Below are positions 23,288 through 33,138 of a stretch of 46,775 nt of DNA, piece after piece (within the stretch, counting starts at the first letter, position 1; the number at the start of each line of letters is the position of its first letter). A model generated the notes under the pieces. It searched no databases. It worked only from the letters and a program-made list of their open reading frames with translations, and was not told the DNA's origin. This stretch comes from an uncultured Collinsella sp. (GTDB taxonomy: Bacteria; Actinomycetota; Coriobacteriia; Coriobacteriales; Coriobacteriaceae): NCBI GenBank assembly GCA_900755005.1, contig CAAEEX010000126.1, positions 1 to 46,775 of the forward strand. The letters run 5' to 3'. The translations under genes were made by a program, and so were the position numbers.

Positions 23288-24166
23288 CTAAAGGTTCATG
23301 TTGCCGTGGATGTAGGGGGTGACCTCGGGGGAGATATGGTCGCAGCCCAGCTCGCGCAGCGCGGACTCGATAACGGCGGGCAGCGGGGTCTTGCCCTTGT
23401 CGTCGACGGCGGCACCGCCGAGGGTGGCAATCTTGGCAACATCTGCGGGTGCGGCCTCGATATGCATGCAGCCGCCGACCAGGCGTGCGCGTACCTGTGC
23501 CAGATCAAGATCGTGCAGGTAATCCTCGCAGGCGCGGATTAAATCGACCTTCTCACGCGTAAGCTCCTCGCCCGTGGGGACGCGCGTGGCGAGGCAGGCG
23601 CCGGCGGGCAGGTTCCAGACGGGGTAGCCCCATGAGCGCAGCAGCTCGCGCTCTTCGTCCTTGGTAAAGCCGACCTCCATGAGAGGGGATCGTACGCCGA
23701 GCTCTTCTGCCGCGCGCATGCCGGGACGGTAGTCACCGCGATCGCTTGCATTGCTGCCATCGATGACGGTGGGAAAGCCGAGCGACTTGGCGTGGTTGAC
23801 GATGGCGGTAAAGCCGGCGTGCTTGCAGTGGTAGCAGCGATTGGCATCGTTGCAGGCTACTTGGGGGAGCTGCAACTGATCCACCGAAAGATTGAGCACG
23901 GGGAGCTTAAAATGCGGCCCCTCATTGGCCTGCCCATCAACGGACTGCTCAAACGAAGCCTGCTCGGGCGTGCCGATGAGCGGCGTGGTGAGATGGACGA
24001 GGAGGGTATTGGTAGGCATGATGCGGGCGCATACGGCGGCCAAAAAGCTGCTGTCAACGCCGCCGGAAAACCCGATAGCCACGCGTCCGTATGCCAAAAG
24101 CAGCTGTTCGAGCGCCGATAGCTTGTCTTGAAGCTCCTCTGCGGGTACCGTGGTGTCTAAAATCAT
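23288..24166 (-). CDS. larE: ATP-dependent sacrificial sulfur transferase LarE
   Basis: 292 residues. A PP-loop ATPase (SGGVDSSFLA near residue 35) with NRCYHCK, DGSNASDRGDYRPGMRA, SPLMEVGFTKDE and the PAGACLATR segment. In Lactiplantibacillus LarE the cysteine in this last position donates its sulfur and becomes dehydroalanine, during synthesis of the nickel-pincer cofactor of lactate racemase. That cysteine is present. No larA, larB or larC lies in the window, so its partner pathway is unknown. ATAAGGAT precedes the ATG. Divergent from the HAD gene. Confidence 0.9.
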   Translation of the reverse strand: MILDTTVPAEELQDKLSALEQLLLAYGRVAIGFSGGVDSSFLAAVCARIMPTNTLLVHLTTPLIGTPEQASFEQSVDGQANEGPHFKLPVLNLSVDQLQLPQVACNDANRCYHCKHAGFTAIVNHAKSLGFPTVIDGSNASDRGDYRPGMRAAEELGVRSPLMEVGFTKDEERELLRSWGYPVWNLPAGACLATRVPTGEELTREKVDLIRACEDYLHDLDLAQVRARLVGGCMHIEAAPADVAKIATLGGAAVDDKGKTPLPAVIESALRELGCDHISPEVTPYIHGNMNL

Positions 24167-24262
24167 GAAACGATCCTTATCGTTGAGTACTCGATCAAAA
24201 ACTATAATCCTAATGCGTTACTTGCCATAAGACTTCTATCTGTGTAACGAAAGTGCAATATG

Positions 24263-24279
24263 GTATATACGTTATATAC
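24263..24279. promoter_or_regulatory. Candidate operator between larE and the HAD phosphatase
   Basis: GTATATA-CGT-TATATAC is a perfect 7-3-7 palindrome in the 173-bp divergent gap. The style resembles GntR- or MarR-type sites. The gap also holds AT-rich stretches suitable as -10 boxes on both strands (such as TATAGT on the minus strand at 24201-24206). Confidence 0.45.
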
Positions 24280-24339
24280 AAGTTGCCAAATGCGGTAGAG
24301 TTGCGGCAATGCGACAGCGAGAGTCGATGGGGGACCGAT

Positions 24340-24990
24340 ATGATCAAGGCTGTTATTTTTGACATGGATGGAACGCTGGTCGATACCGAGCGTTTGGGGA
24401 TTAAGGCCTGGAAGGCAGGCGCCGCTGAGCTGGGGCTCGCGATTGATGAAGCGCTGATCCATCAGTTTATCGGCCGCACGCTGCCCGATGTTATGGACAT
24501 CCTCGATAAGCATTATGGCAGCCACGAAACCACCGAGGCGGTCTATCGTCGCCACAAGGAGATTCGCGACGAGATGGTCAAGACCGAACTGGAACTTAAG
24601 GCCGGCGCCGCCGAGTGCCTAGACGAGCTGCTGGCTGCGGGCTATCACGTTGGTCTAGCGACGTCGTCGCGCCTCGTTACGGCCGAGCGCAACCTTAAGA
24701 TGGTCGGCCTCTTTGACAAGTTTGAAACGGTGACCTGCGGCGAGGACGTCGTGCACGGCAAGCCCAACCCCGAGATGTATCTGCTTGCCTGCGAGCGCGC
24801 GGGCTTTGCCCCCGAGGAATGTGCCGTGGTCGAGGATTCGCGCAACGGCTGCGTCTCGGGCATTACGGCCGGCTGCCATGTCTTTGCTGTCCCCGATATC
24901 GTGCCGCTGCCGCAGGACGTGGTGGATGGCTGCGAGGCCGTGCTCGATACGTTGTTCGACCTTACGGCGGCGGTCAGGGCCGTGCGCTAG
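24340..24990 (+). CDS. HAD-superfamily hydrolase, phosphoglucomutase/phosphatase-like
   Basis: 216 residues. Motif I FDMDGTLVDTE (nucleophile D8, acid D10), motif II LATSS, motif III lysine in HGKPNPEMY, motif IV VEDSRNG. The alpha-helical cap lies after motif I, as in beta-phosphoglucomutase and 2-deoxyglucose-6-phosphate phosphatase. It probably dephosphorylates a sugar phosphate; the substrate is not known. The ATG at 24340 follows GATGGGGGACC. A shared terminator ends it and the convergent LacI gene. Confidence 0.9.
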   Translation: MIKAVIFDMDGTLVDTERLGIKAWKAGAAELGLAIDEALIHQFIGRTLPDVMDILDKHYGSHETTEAVYRRHKEIRDEMVKTELELKAGAAECLDELLAAGYHVGLATSSRLVTAERNLKMVGLFDKFETVTCGEDVVHGKPNPEMYLLACERAGFAPEECAVVEDSRNGCVSGITAGCHVFAVPDIVPLPQDVVDGCEAVLDTLFDLTAAVRAVR

Positions 24991-25029
24991 ACAATTGCGG
25001 CGTTGAAACGAGCAATTGCCCACGTTTGC

Positions 25030-25078
25030 GCTTAAGCAAAAGGGGCCCGGCAATGGTCGGACCCCTTTTGCTTAAGCG
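25030..25078. terminator. Bidirectional terminator between HAD and LacI genes
   Basis: A perfect 15-bp stem (25031-25045 with 25062-25076) carries CTTTTGCTTAAG on both sides, suited to both convergent genes. Confidence 0.8.
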
Positions 25079-25103
25079 GCGGCTTAGCATACTTGCGGGC
25101 GTG

Positions 25104-26216
25104 CTATAGATACGCGCCGAGGTTGATGGCCGTGGCGTCGGTCTGGGTGCTTGCCTGGGTGCTGGCGCGCTCCAGTAGGAACGGACGTACCAGTTCTTGG
25201 CGGTTGATATCCTCGGCGGCGGTGACTGCGGTGACGGTGCGCGCTGCAGAGCCGACGCGGATATGCTTGGTCTTTGCCGGGGCCTTGTTCTCGATTTGCT
25301 CCATCAGCAGTTGGACACCCTTGCGGCCAATCTCGTAGCCCGGGGGCGCTACCGTAGTGAGCGGGACCGATCCGCTCCAAGCGAGCGGGTTGCCATCGCA
25401 GCCTGCTACGCGTACTTGCCCGGGGACAGAGATGCCCTTATCGACCAGTGCCGAAACGACACCCGAGGCCAGCACGTCGGTTAGACCGACGACAAAATCG
25501 GGGCGTTCGTCGGCGGGACGCTCGGCGATTTGGTTGCCGATACCATAGCCGTCGGCCGCCGTGTTCCACTCGCCGGCGTCAATGACTTCGATCTTGATGT
25601 CGGGATACAGGGCGAGCGCCTTGTGAATGCCAAGGACGCGCAGGGTGAGTTGCATAAATGCTGCTCGGCCGACGACGACAATATGGCGCGCGCCACGGGC
25701 GATGGCGAGTTCGGCAATGATGCGACCCTGGGCCTCGTTGTCGGCCGCTACGTAGTAGCCGGGCTCGGAGCAATGGATGTCCAGATGGACGATCGGCACG
25801 GGCATCTTGGTCATGGCGGGGTGCCAGTCGGGGGATGCCATGGGCTGAACCATAACGCCGGACATCTGGGTGCCCATAAAATAGCGCAGGTAATGGTCCT
25901 GGAGAATACCGTCGTTATCGGCGTTGGCTATGAGCAGGTCGTAGCCGTGCTTGCGGGCCTCGTTGTGGGCGCCGCTGGCAATTTGGAGCGAAAAGCCATG
26001 ATCGAGACGGGGGAGCACCAGGCCAAAGGACTTGGTGGCACCGCCCGCGAGCTGACGAGCGCTTTGGTTGGGCAGGTAGCCCAGTCGATTGATGGTTTCG
26101 TTAATGAGCTTGAGGGTCTCGGGACGCAACTTTTCGGGATGGTTGAGCGCGTTGGAAACCGTGCCCAACGAAACCCCGGCCTCGCGCGCGACGTCGCTGA
26201 TTTTAACCTTTGCCAT
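25104..26216 (-). CDS. LacI-family transcriptional regulator
   Basis: 370 residues. HTH VKISDVAREAGVSLGTVSNALN, hinge YLPNQSARQLAGG, then a sugar-binding-like effector domain with conserved ends (VVGLTDVLASGVVSAL, RVAGCDGNPLAW, LTTVAPPGYEIG). The ATG at 26216 follows AAAGGGG and starts four residues before the HTH. The C-terminus (QASTQTDATAINLGAYL) is slightly longer than usual. It is divergent from glmS over 312 bp, so it may control glmS or itself; the target is unproven. Confidence 0.92.
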   Translation of the reverse strand: MAKVKISDVAREAGVSLGTVSNALNHPEKLRPETLKLINETINRLGYLPNQSARQLAGGATKSFGLVLPRLDHGFSLQIASGAHNEARKHGYDLLIANADNDGILQDHYLRYFMGTQMSGVMVQPMASPDWHPAMTKMPVPIVHLDIHCSEPGYYVAADNEAQGRIIAELAIARGARHIVVVGRAAFMQLTLRVLGIHKALALYPDIKIEVIDAGEWNTAADGYGIGNQIAERPADERPDFVVGLTDVLASGVVSALVDKGISVPGQVRVAGCDGNPLAWSGSVPLTTVAPPGYEIGRKGVQLLMEQIENKAPAKTKHIRVGSAARTVTAVTAAEDINRQELVRPFLLERASTQASTQTDATAINLGAYL

Positions 26217-26528
26217 AGCGGCCCCTTTGATGCGTTTCAAGTACAAGCCAGATTGTAGCATCCCAAACCTACCAAAAAGGGACAGGTTTATTTTGGCAGG
26301 TTTTATCTGGGGAAACGCTGTTGCCAACGCGACCACCACGAAGGTGCCTGTCCCCATTGTGGTGGTTTGGACCGGCTGGACGTGTGTGCATCGGGTGGTA
26401 TCTAAGTTGAGATACCACTTCTGGTATATCAGCTTGCGTTTGCGTGAGTACAATACTCGAACGTTATACGTCTCAGCGCCCCTTGTGCGTGGACGTCTTG
26501 CAGTCACGCGAACGAAGGGATTTATCCT
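26217..26528. promoter_or_regulatory. Control region upstream of glmS
   Basis: 312 bp without a gene. It contains repeat copy B (26264-26317) and a hairpin ACCACCAC / GTGGTGGT (26332-26366) whose loop holds CCTGTCCCC. It also contains a perfect 9-6-9 palindrome GTGGTATCT / AGATACCAC (26395-26418), an adjacent CTGGTATATCAG, and a -10 TACAAT (26449-26454). The TGGTAT-type motifs faintly recall GntR/NagR sites of amino-sugar genes. Confidence 0.5.
26264..26317 (-). repeat. Dispersed repeat family 1, copy B
   Basis: Minus-strand copy of the repeat at 23061. The 39-base core (26279-26317) differs by one base. It also forms an inverted AAACCTACCAAAA / TTTTGGCAGGTTT pair. Confidence 0.9.
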
Positions 26529-28376
<1,848 letters not shown>

Positions 28377-28400
28377 TCGAGTTCCGTCATCCTAACAACT

Positions 28401-28445
28401 AAGGCCCGACTCCGCGTCATCAGGCGGAGCCGGGCCTTGTTGCAT
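28401..28445 (+). terminator. Terminator after glmS
   Basis: AAGGCCCG and CTCCGC pair with GCGGAG and CGGGCCTT, with single-base mismatches between the two parts. TGTTGCATTT follows. Confidence 0.7.
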
Positions 28446-28448
28446 TTG

Positions 28449-28494
28449 CCCAGATAAAACCTGCCAAAATAAACCTGTCCCTATTTGGCAGGTT
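28449..28494 (+). repeat. Dispersed repeat family 1, copy C
   Basis: It reads CCCAGATAAAACCTGCCAAA onward to CCTGTCCC. AACCTGCCAAA (28458-28468) pairs with TTTGGCAGGTT (28484-28494). The right arm reaches into the stop codon of the GntR gene. Confidence 0.9.
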
Positions 28495-29194
28495 AGCGGA
28501 GTTTGCTGGTCTCGAAGTACTCGGGGAACTGGTCCAGAACCTCGGTCTGGTTGCGGAACATCATGTGCAGGTGCTTGCTGACCAAAAAGCTCGCTTCGAT
28601 GGGGTCGCGACCGGCGATAGCGCGGCGAATCTGCTTGTGCTCGTTCACGATGTCCTGATTGTCGAGAACCTGCGTGGCAGCGCGCAGCCAGCGGAAACGC
28701 TCCAGGTCGGCGTTGGTCGCCTCGAGCCACGACCACACGGTGCTGCGGCATGCAATGCTAAAAATCATGTGATGCATGAGGTTGTCGCTCAAAAAGAAGC
28801 CGATGCGGTCATCCTCGGCCATGGCCTTTTCCTGCAGCGCGATGGCACGGTCGAGCTGCTCGATGCCGGCCGACGTGGCGCGGGCGCAGCACTCTACAAT
28901 TACCTGCTTTTCCAGGTGCTCGCGAATGTAGCAGGCGCTCTCGGCAAGGGTGAGGTTGATGGGCGAGACATAGGTGCCGCTCTGGGGCACGGTGCGCACC
29001 AGGCCTTCCTGCGCCAAGCGCACCAGCGCCTCACGCACGGGCGTGCGACCCATATCCAGGTCATCGCAAAGCTGTTTGACGCCGAGTTTTTCGCCCGGCT
29101 TATAGTCCAGATAGACGATCTTGCGCCGAATGGTGTGATAGGACTGGTCCTGTAGGCTCGTTTCCTGCTCGCCGATGTGCATCGAATCTTCCAT
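28493..29194 (-). CDS. GntR-family regulator, FadR/FCD type
   Basis: 233 residues. An N-terminal winged helix (YHTIRRKIVYLDYKPGEKLGVKQLCDDLDMGRTPVREALVRL in outline, with LVRTVPQSGTYVS as the wing) is followed by an all-helical FCD effector domain with the metal-site pattern DNLMHHMIF and EHKQIRRAI. The ligand is likely a small organic acid, by family. GTGAGGCGCT precedes the ATG at 29194; M5 is an alternative. Divergent from the YeiH-like gene across 172 bp, its most likely target. Confidence 0.92.
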   Translation of the reverse strand: MEDSMHIGEQETSLQDQSYHTIRRKIVYLDYKPGEKLGVKQLCDDLDMGRTPVREALVRLAQEGLVRTVPQSGTYVSPINLTLAESACYIREHLEKQVIVECCARATSAGIEQLDRAIALQEKAMAEDDRIGFFLSDNLMHHMIFSIACRSTVWSWLEATNADLERFRWLRAATQVLDNQDIVNEHKQIRRAIAGRDPIEASFLVSKHLHMMFRNQTEVLDQFPEYFETSKLR

Positions 29195-29267
29195 AGCGCC
29201 TCACTGCTGTTGTACCACACTCATATGTCAGTTGTTTATTATGCCGCGAATCAGCCCTCCGTGGTGA

Positions 29268-29280
29268 GTAATTCAATTAC
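29268..29280. promoter_or_regulatory. Candidate GntR operator
   Basis: GTAATT-C-AATTAC is a perfect 6-1-6 palindrome in the divergent GntR/YeiH gap. FCD regulators often bind short palindromes of this spacing near their own genes. Confidence 0.4.
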
Positions 29281-29366
29281 CTGATGGATGCTTTTGCAGC
29301 GCTGTGCCCCGCTCGTTGCCGTATCATGAACCGTCGCAAAAAACAGACCGAAAGAAGGAATCCCCT

Positions 29367-30401
29367 ATGCAATTGGCTCATGCCGCACGCGAGCGCTGGA
29401 AAGGCGTCTTGTTCTGCCTGATCATCGCCATTCCCGCGACGTTGCTCGGCAAACAGATTGAGGTGGTCGGCGGGCCGGTATTTGCCATCCTCTTTGGCAT
29501 GGTCCTGGCGCTCGTCTTTCCCAAGAATCGCCGCGAACAGCTCGCCGCCGGTGTCACCTATACGTCTAAAAAAGTCTTGCAGTACGCGGTTATCCTGCTT
29601 GGCTTTGGCATGAACCTCTCCCAGATTCTGTCCAAGGGCGCCCAGTCGCTGCCGATTATCGTGGCGACGATCTCGACTTCGCTTGTCATCGCCTTTGTGC
29701 TCTGCCGCGTTATGAACGTGCCGGGCAAGATCGCGACGCTTGTAGGTGTGGGTTCGTCGATTTGCGGCGGTTCGGCCATTGCTGCGACCGCGCCCGTCAT
29801 CGATGCCGACGATCGCGAGATTGCCCAGGCCATTTCGGTCATATTCCTGTTTAACGTTATCGCGGCGCTCGTGTTTCCAACGCTCGGCGGCATACTCGGG
29901 CTGACCAACGAGGGCTTTGGCCTGTTTGCCGGTACCGCCATCAACGACACCTCGTCCGTAACGGCTGCGGCGAGCGCCTGGGACAGCATGCATCCCGGCG
30001 CCAATGTGCTCGAGAGCGCTACGGTGGTCAAGCTCACCAGGACGCTGGCCATTATTCCCATCACGTTGGTCCTCGCATGCTGGCAGATGCATCTGGCGCG
30101 CAAGGCCGGCGGCGACGCCAAAAGCACGTTCTCGCTTAAACGCGCGTTTCCCATGTTTGTGCTGTTCTTTGTGCTGGCGAGCGTAATCACCACGGTGCTT
30201 CAGCTTCCCGTGTCCATCACGGCGCCTATCAAGGAGCTGTCGAAGTTCTTTATCGTGATGGCCATGGCGGCTATTGGCTTTAATACCGATATCGTCGAGC
30301 TGGTCAAAAAGGGCGGCAAGCCCATCGCGCTGGGCTTTTGCTGCTGGATTGGCATTGCGTGCATGAGTTTGGGAATGCAGCACGTGCTGGGAATCTGGTA
30401 G
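29367..30401 (+). CDS. YeiH-family (UPF0324) membrane protein, putative sulfate exporter
   Basis: 344 residues with about ten hydrophobic segments, the family size. Characteristic features: VILLGFGMNLSQIL, GVGSSICGGSAIAATAPVI, EIAQAISVIFLFN, GTAINDTSSVTAAA and AAIGFNTDI. The family is annotated as putative sulfate exporters, but evidence of substrate is thin. The ATG at 29367 follows AGAAGGAATCCCC. It stands alone, probably controlled by the divergent GntR regulator. Confidence 0.9.
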   Translation: MQLAHAARERWKGVLFCLIIAIPATLLGKQIEVVGGPVFAILFGMVLALVFPKNRREQLAAGVTYTSKKVLQYAVILLGFGMNLSQILSKGAQSLPIIVATISTSLVIAFVLCRVMNVPGKIATLVGVGSSICGGSAIAATAPVIDADDREIAQAISVIFLFNVIAALVFPTLGGILGLTNEGFGLFAGTAINDTSSVTAAASAWDSMHPGANVLESATVVKLTRTLAIIPITLVLACWQMHLARKAGGDAKSTFSLKRAFPMFVLFFVLASVITTVLQLPVSITAPIKELSKFFIVMAMAAIGFNTDIVELVKKGGKPIALGFCCWIGIACMSLGMQHVLGIW

Positions 30402-30674
30402 AGGAGTAGCTTATTCGCGTGCTGGTTGCTGGTTGCTGGTGAGCGCAAGCCTGCGGTGGAGCGATAGGAGCTCTTGCGGGTATGGCTTGTCCGCAGGTTT
30501 ATAAGTCCCGAAGAGCTCTTATCGCCCCGCCAGGATGGCGATGCGGGGCAACACTTATACTCGCAGGACGGCGCTTTCTGCCCTATAGTGTTTGGTGAGC
30601 AATATCGTTCAATTTTGAAACACTCGGTCGTGCGACCGTCGGCGGATGCACGTCGCCGCGGACAGGGGCAAATC
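30402..30674. other. Structured interval upstream of the Fis-type regulator
   Basis: 273 bp without a gene. In order: a short tandem repeat of GCTGGTT (30421-30440), two interleaved helices (30447-30525), a hairpin CCCCGC / GCGGGG (30525-30548), a -10-like TATAGT (30584-30589), and a nested palindrome TTCAATTTTGAA (30608-30619) inside GTGTTT / AAACAC. Confidence 0.55.
30447..30525 (+). other. Interleaved long helices (pseudoknot or switch)
   Basis: Segment A (30447-30456, AAGCCTGCGG) pairs with A' (30491-30500) over 10 pairs. Segment B (30461-30480) pairs with B' (30507-30525) over 19 pairs with one bulge and one GU. The order A-B-A'-B' means the helices cross, so they either compete or form part of a pseudoknot. 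Confidence 0.65.
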
Positions 30675-31892
30675 ATGAATAGCGATGCCAAGCTGAACAT
30701 CTTGACCGAGGCCCTGGCTGCTGCCGGGGCCTCGGCATTGGCAATCGATGCGCGTGGGGACGTCGTGATTTCGACCATGAATGACGCGGCGCTTGAGCGG
30801 GATGTGGCGGCTTTTGTCGCTGAGCGTCTCGACCGTATAGGAGACGGCGCGCGTCTGGTTATGGGGCGCGCGGGTACGCGCCTGAGCCTGACCGTTCGCC
30901 CCACCGACAAAGAGGGTGGGGGCCTTTGGGTCGTCGTGGTCCGCGAGGTGCGCGGCGCCGCGGCACATGCGGGCATCGAGTGGCTCAACGCCGACGAAGT
31001 TGAGGCCCGCTACGAATCGAGCGCGTACGGCATCGTTGAGGGGGCGGCCTCGGTAGCTGCGCCGGTCGCCGAGAGCTACGCGCGCGGTGTGCCCCTTATG
31101 CTCGAGGGCGAGCTGGGAGCGGGTCAGATCGAGATCGCCAAGCGCCTCTATCTGGACGGTCCTTTTGCCGATCAACCCTTTGTTGCCGTTGCGCTCGATG
31201 AGCTTACCGATCGCGGTTGGCGCCACGTGCTCAAAAGCGCCGAATCGCCGTTGTTCCAAACGGGGCTGACACTTTGCATTGCGGGCTGGAATGCGGTTGG
31301 CCCCCAGCGCCTTCGCGAGCTCGTTTCCACGATGGCCGACACCGCGTTGGCGACGCGCTGCCATGTGGTGCTGACGGCGAATGACATGCCGGGCGGCAGC
31401 GAAAGTGATCAAGCCGCCTTTGTGACCGAGCGCTTCGCCTGTGCGGTGAGCGTGGCGCCGGCAATCGTCGAGCAGGGAGCCGCGTCGACGAAGGTTGCGC
31501 GCTATTTGGAATATCTCGCTGGTGCATTTGGGACGGCAGCGCCCACGCTGTCTGCCGCGGCGACGAAGGCGCTCGATGCTTACCGCTGGCCGCGCAACTA
31601 TCTGCAGCTCCGCGAGGTCTCGGAACGACTGTATATATTGGTGGGGACGGGCACGGTGGATCGTGCTGTGGCGGAGGAAGTGCTAGCCCAAGAGGACGTG
31701 ATTAAGACCGCAACCTTTGGCGCCCCGACACTCGAAAGCGACCTGTATATCCTGCGACCGTTGGCCGATACCGAGCGAGATATCGCGCATCTGGTTGTAG
31801 ATCATCTCCATGGCAACCGAACCCGTGCGGCGGAGGTGCTGGGCATAAGCCGAACAACGCTGTGGCGCTTGCTGAAGGACGATGACCGTTGA
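30675..31892 (+). CDS. Fis-type regulator with a degenerate AAA+ domain
   Basis: 405 residues. The C-terminus is a Fis/NtrC-type helix-turn-helix (HGNRTRAAEVLGISRTTLWRL). The middle resembles an NtrC-like AAA+ domain, but the Walker A region reads GELGAGQ (145-151) where GESGTGK is expected, and no GAFTGA sigma-54 contact motif is seen. The N-terminal about 100 residues are a possible sensory domain, VISTMNDAALERD onward. It probably acts as a sigma-54-independent DNA-binding regulator (inference). Start ATG 30675 after AGGGGCAAATC. Targets unknown. Confidence 0.75.
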   Translation: MNSDAKLNILTEALAAAGASALAIDARGDVVISTMNDAALERDVAAFVAERLDRIGDGARLVMGRAGTRLSLTVRPTDKEGGGLWVVVVREVRGAAAHAGIEWLNADEVEARYESSAYGIVEGAASVAAPVAESYARGVPLMLEGELGAGQIEIAKRLYLDGPFADQPFVAVALDELTDRGWRHVLKSAESPLFQTGLTLCIAGWNAVGPQRLRELVSTMADTALATRCHVVLTANDMPGGSESDQAAFVTERFACAVSVAPAIVEQGAASTKVARYLEYLAGAFGTAAPTLSAAATKALDAYRWPRNYLQLREVSERLYILVGTGTVDRAVAEEVLAQEDVIKTATFGAPTLESDLYILRPLADTERDIAHLVVDHLHGNRTRAAEVLGISRTTLWRLLKDDDR

Positions 31893-31976
31893 GCGAGGCG
31901 CCCGTGACCGCGCGCGACGCGTGTGCTACAGTCCAAAGCGTTATTGTTTCGATTTGGTTACGGCGTGCGGGGGCGT

Positions 31977-32552
31977 ATGGCTGAGACTACAAAACCGAGC
32001 CGCAGAAGGCGGAGTGCCGCGCCGGTCAACCGACGCACAACATCGGTGACGTGGGGCAAACACGCCTCGGGGTTTGACGGCTCGTTCAAACGCACTAAAT
32101 ACGGCTATCCTTCGGCAAGCGCCCGCTTGGCCATGCAGGCAGAGTCCTCGTTGTGGGGCCGCAAACGCGTGGTGGGCTCAAAGCTCAAGCACGACGGAAC
32201 GCTCGGTTACATCAGCCGCGGGGCGGCTCGTCGCAGCGGACTCAATTCGGCTGGTTGGCATCGTTATGTTCCGATCGCGGTCGTCATTGCGGTGATCGTC
32301 ATCGCACTCGCTGCGCTTGGCTACGCCGGCGGTGGCGCCAACTTGGACGCAGTGTTTAAATCGCCCGAGCTCGCGCATGCAGGCACAGAAGTTGTCGAGG
32401 GCGCTCAGACCCAGACGGGCGTCGCGCCCCAGCGCGGTATCGTTGCGGCGGCCTCCACCATCGCCGATGCGCAAAAGGACGAGGACGAACAAGGCAGCGA
32501 AGCCGAAACGACTCACACGAACGAAACGACGACAACGGCGACGTCAATATAA
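31977..32552 (+). CDS. Unknown single-pass membrane protein
   Basis: 191 residues, not recognised. The N-terminal about 95 residues are strongly basic (KPSRRRRSAAPVNRR and others) and should be cytoplasmic. One membrane segment follows at about 97-116 (VPIAVVIAVIVIALAALGYA). The rest is an extracytoplasmic, Ala/Thr/Glu-rich low-complexity tail ending in a Thr run. It follows the Fis-type gene by 84 bp on the same strand. Start ATG 31977 after GCGGGGGC. The reading frame and its clean end support a real gene, but no function can be given. Confidence 0.65.
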   Translation: MAETTKPSRRRRSAAPVNRRTTSVTWGKHASGFDGSFKRTKYGYPSASARLAMQAESSLWGRKRVVGSKLKHDGTLGYISRGAARRSGLNSAGWHRYVPIAVVIAVIVIALAALGYAGGGANLDAVFKSPELAHAGTEVVEGAQTQTGVAPQRGIVAAASTIADAQKDEDEQGSEAETTHTNETTTTATSI

Positions 32553-32559
32553 GTTGCGA

Positions 32560-32602
32560 GCGGGGTAGCTAAAATAGCCCTGTCCCAAATTAGCCACCCC
32601 CG
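32560..32602. repeat. Dispersed repeat family 2, copy 1, forming a hairpin
   Basis: GTAGCTAAAATAGCCCTGTC and the following CCAAATTAGCCAC match 44766-44798 closely. The arms GCGGGGTAGCTAA and TTAGCCACCCCCGC form a stem between the convergent membrane-protein and nitroreductase genes, so it may also act in transcription termination. Confidence 0.8.
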
Positions 32603-32616
32603 CTGACGCTCCCGGG

Positions 32617-33138
32617 TTACCTTACGTAGATGATGTTGTCGCGGCGGGGTTTGGGCTCGGGTAGCGTGTCTTCGGCATAGCCCAGAATGCAGTGACCGAC
32701 ACCGCGCAGACTGCCGTCGGCGGGCAGGCCCCAGCGGGCCAGCAGCTCCAGGCCCTCGGGCGAGTCAAAGACCTCATGCGCGCGGTGAATCCAGCACGAA
32801 TCGACACCCAGTGCATAGGCGGCGTTGAGCAAGTTGCCCATGGCGAGCGAGCCGTCTTCCAGATGTGTGGGCACGCTGCGGTCAACCAGCACCACCACAA
32901 CGGTCTTGGCGCCATAGAAGGGGTCGCTGTTGCTGCCCATGACCTGGGCGTTGAGCTGCGAGAGACGCTCGACGGTCGCGGGGTCGGTGACGGCGACAAA
33001 CGTCACCGGCTGGCGGCCCATGCCGCTCGGTGCATATTGGCCGGCTTCGATAATACGTGCAAGCTTTTCGGCCTCGACGGGACGATTGCTGTAGTTGCGG
33101 CAGCTGCGGCGGTGAATGAGTGCTTCGATAGTCTCCAT
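32617..33138 (-). CDS. Nitroreductase-family flavoprotein
   Basis: 173 residues, a compact FMN-dependent nitroreductase. N-terminal RRSCRNYSNRPVE contacts the FMN phosphate. YAPSGMGRQPVTFVAV and the C-terminal GVGHCILGY are family features. It usually reduces nitro compounds, quinones or flavin; the in vivo substrate is unknown. AAGGAG before the ATG at 33138 fixes the start. Confidence 0.92.
   Translation of the reverse strand: METIEALIHRRSCRNYSNRPVEAEKLARIIEAGQYAPSGMGRQPVTFVAVTDPATVERLSQLNAQVMGSNSDPFYGAKTVVVVLVDRSVPTHLEDGSLAMGNLLNAAYALGVDSCWIHRAHEVFDSPEGLELLARWGLPADGSLRGVGHCILGYAEDTLPEPKPRRDNIIYVR

Noticed and set aside
26455..26528. glmS ribozyme
   Set aside because: The leader is too short and shows none of the core sequence of that ribozyme.
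30421..30440. CRISPR or other array (GCTGGTT units)
   Set aside because: Under three units of seven bases with no spacers; only a short tandem repeat.
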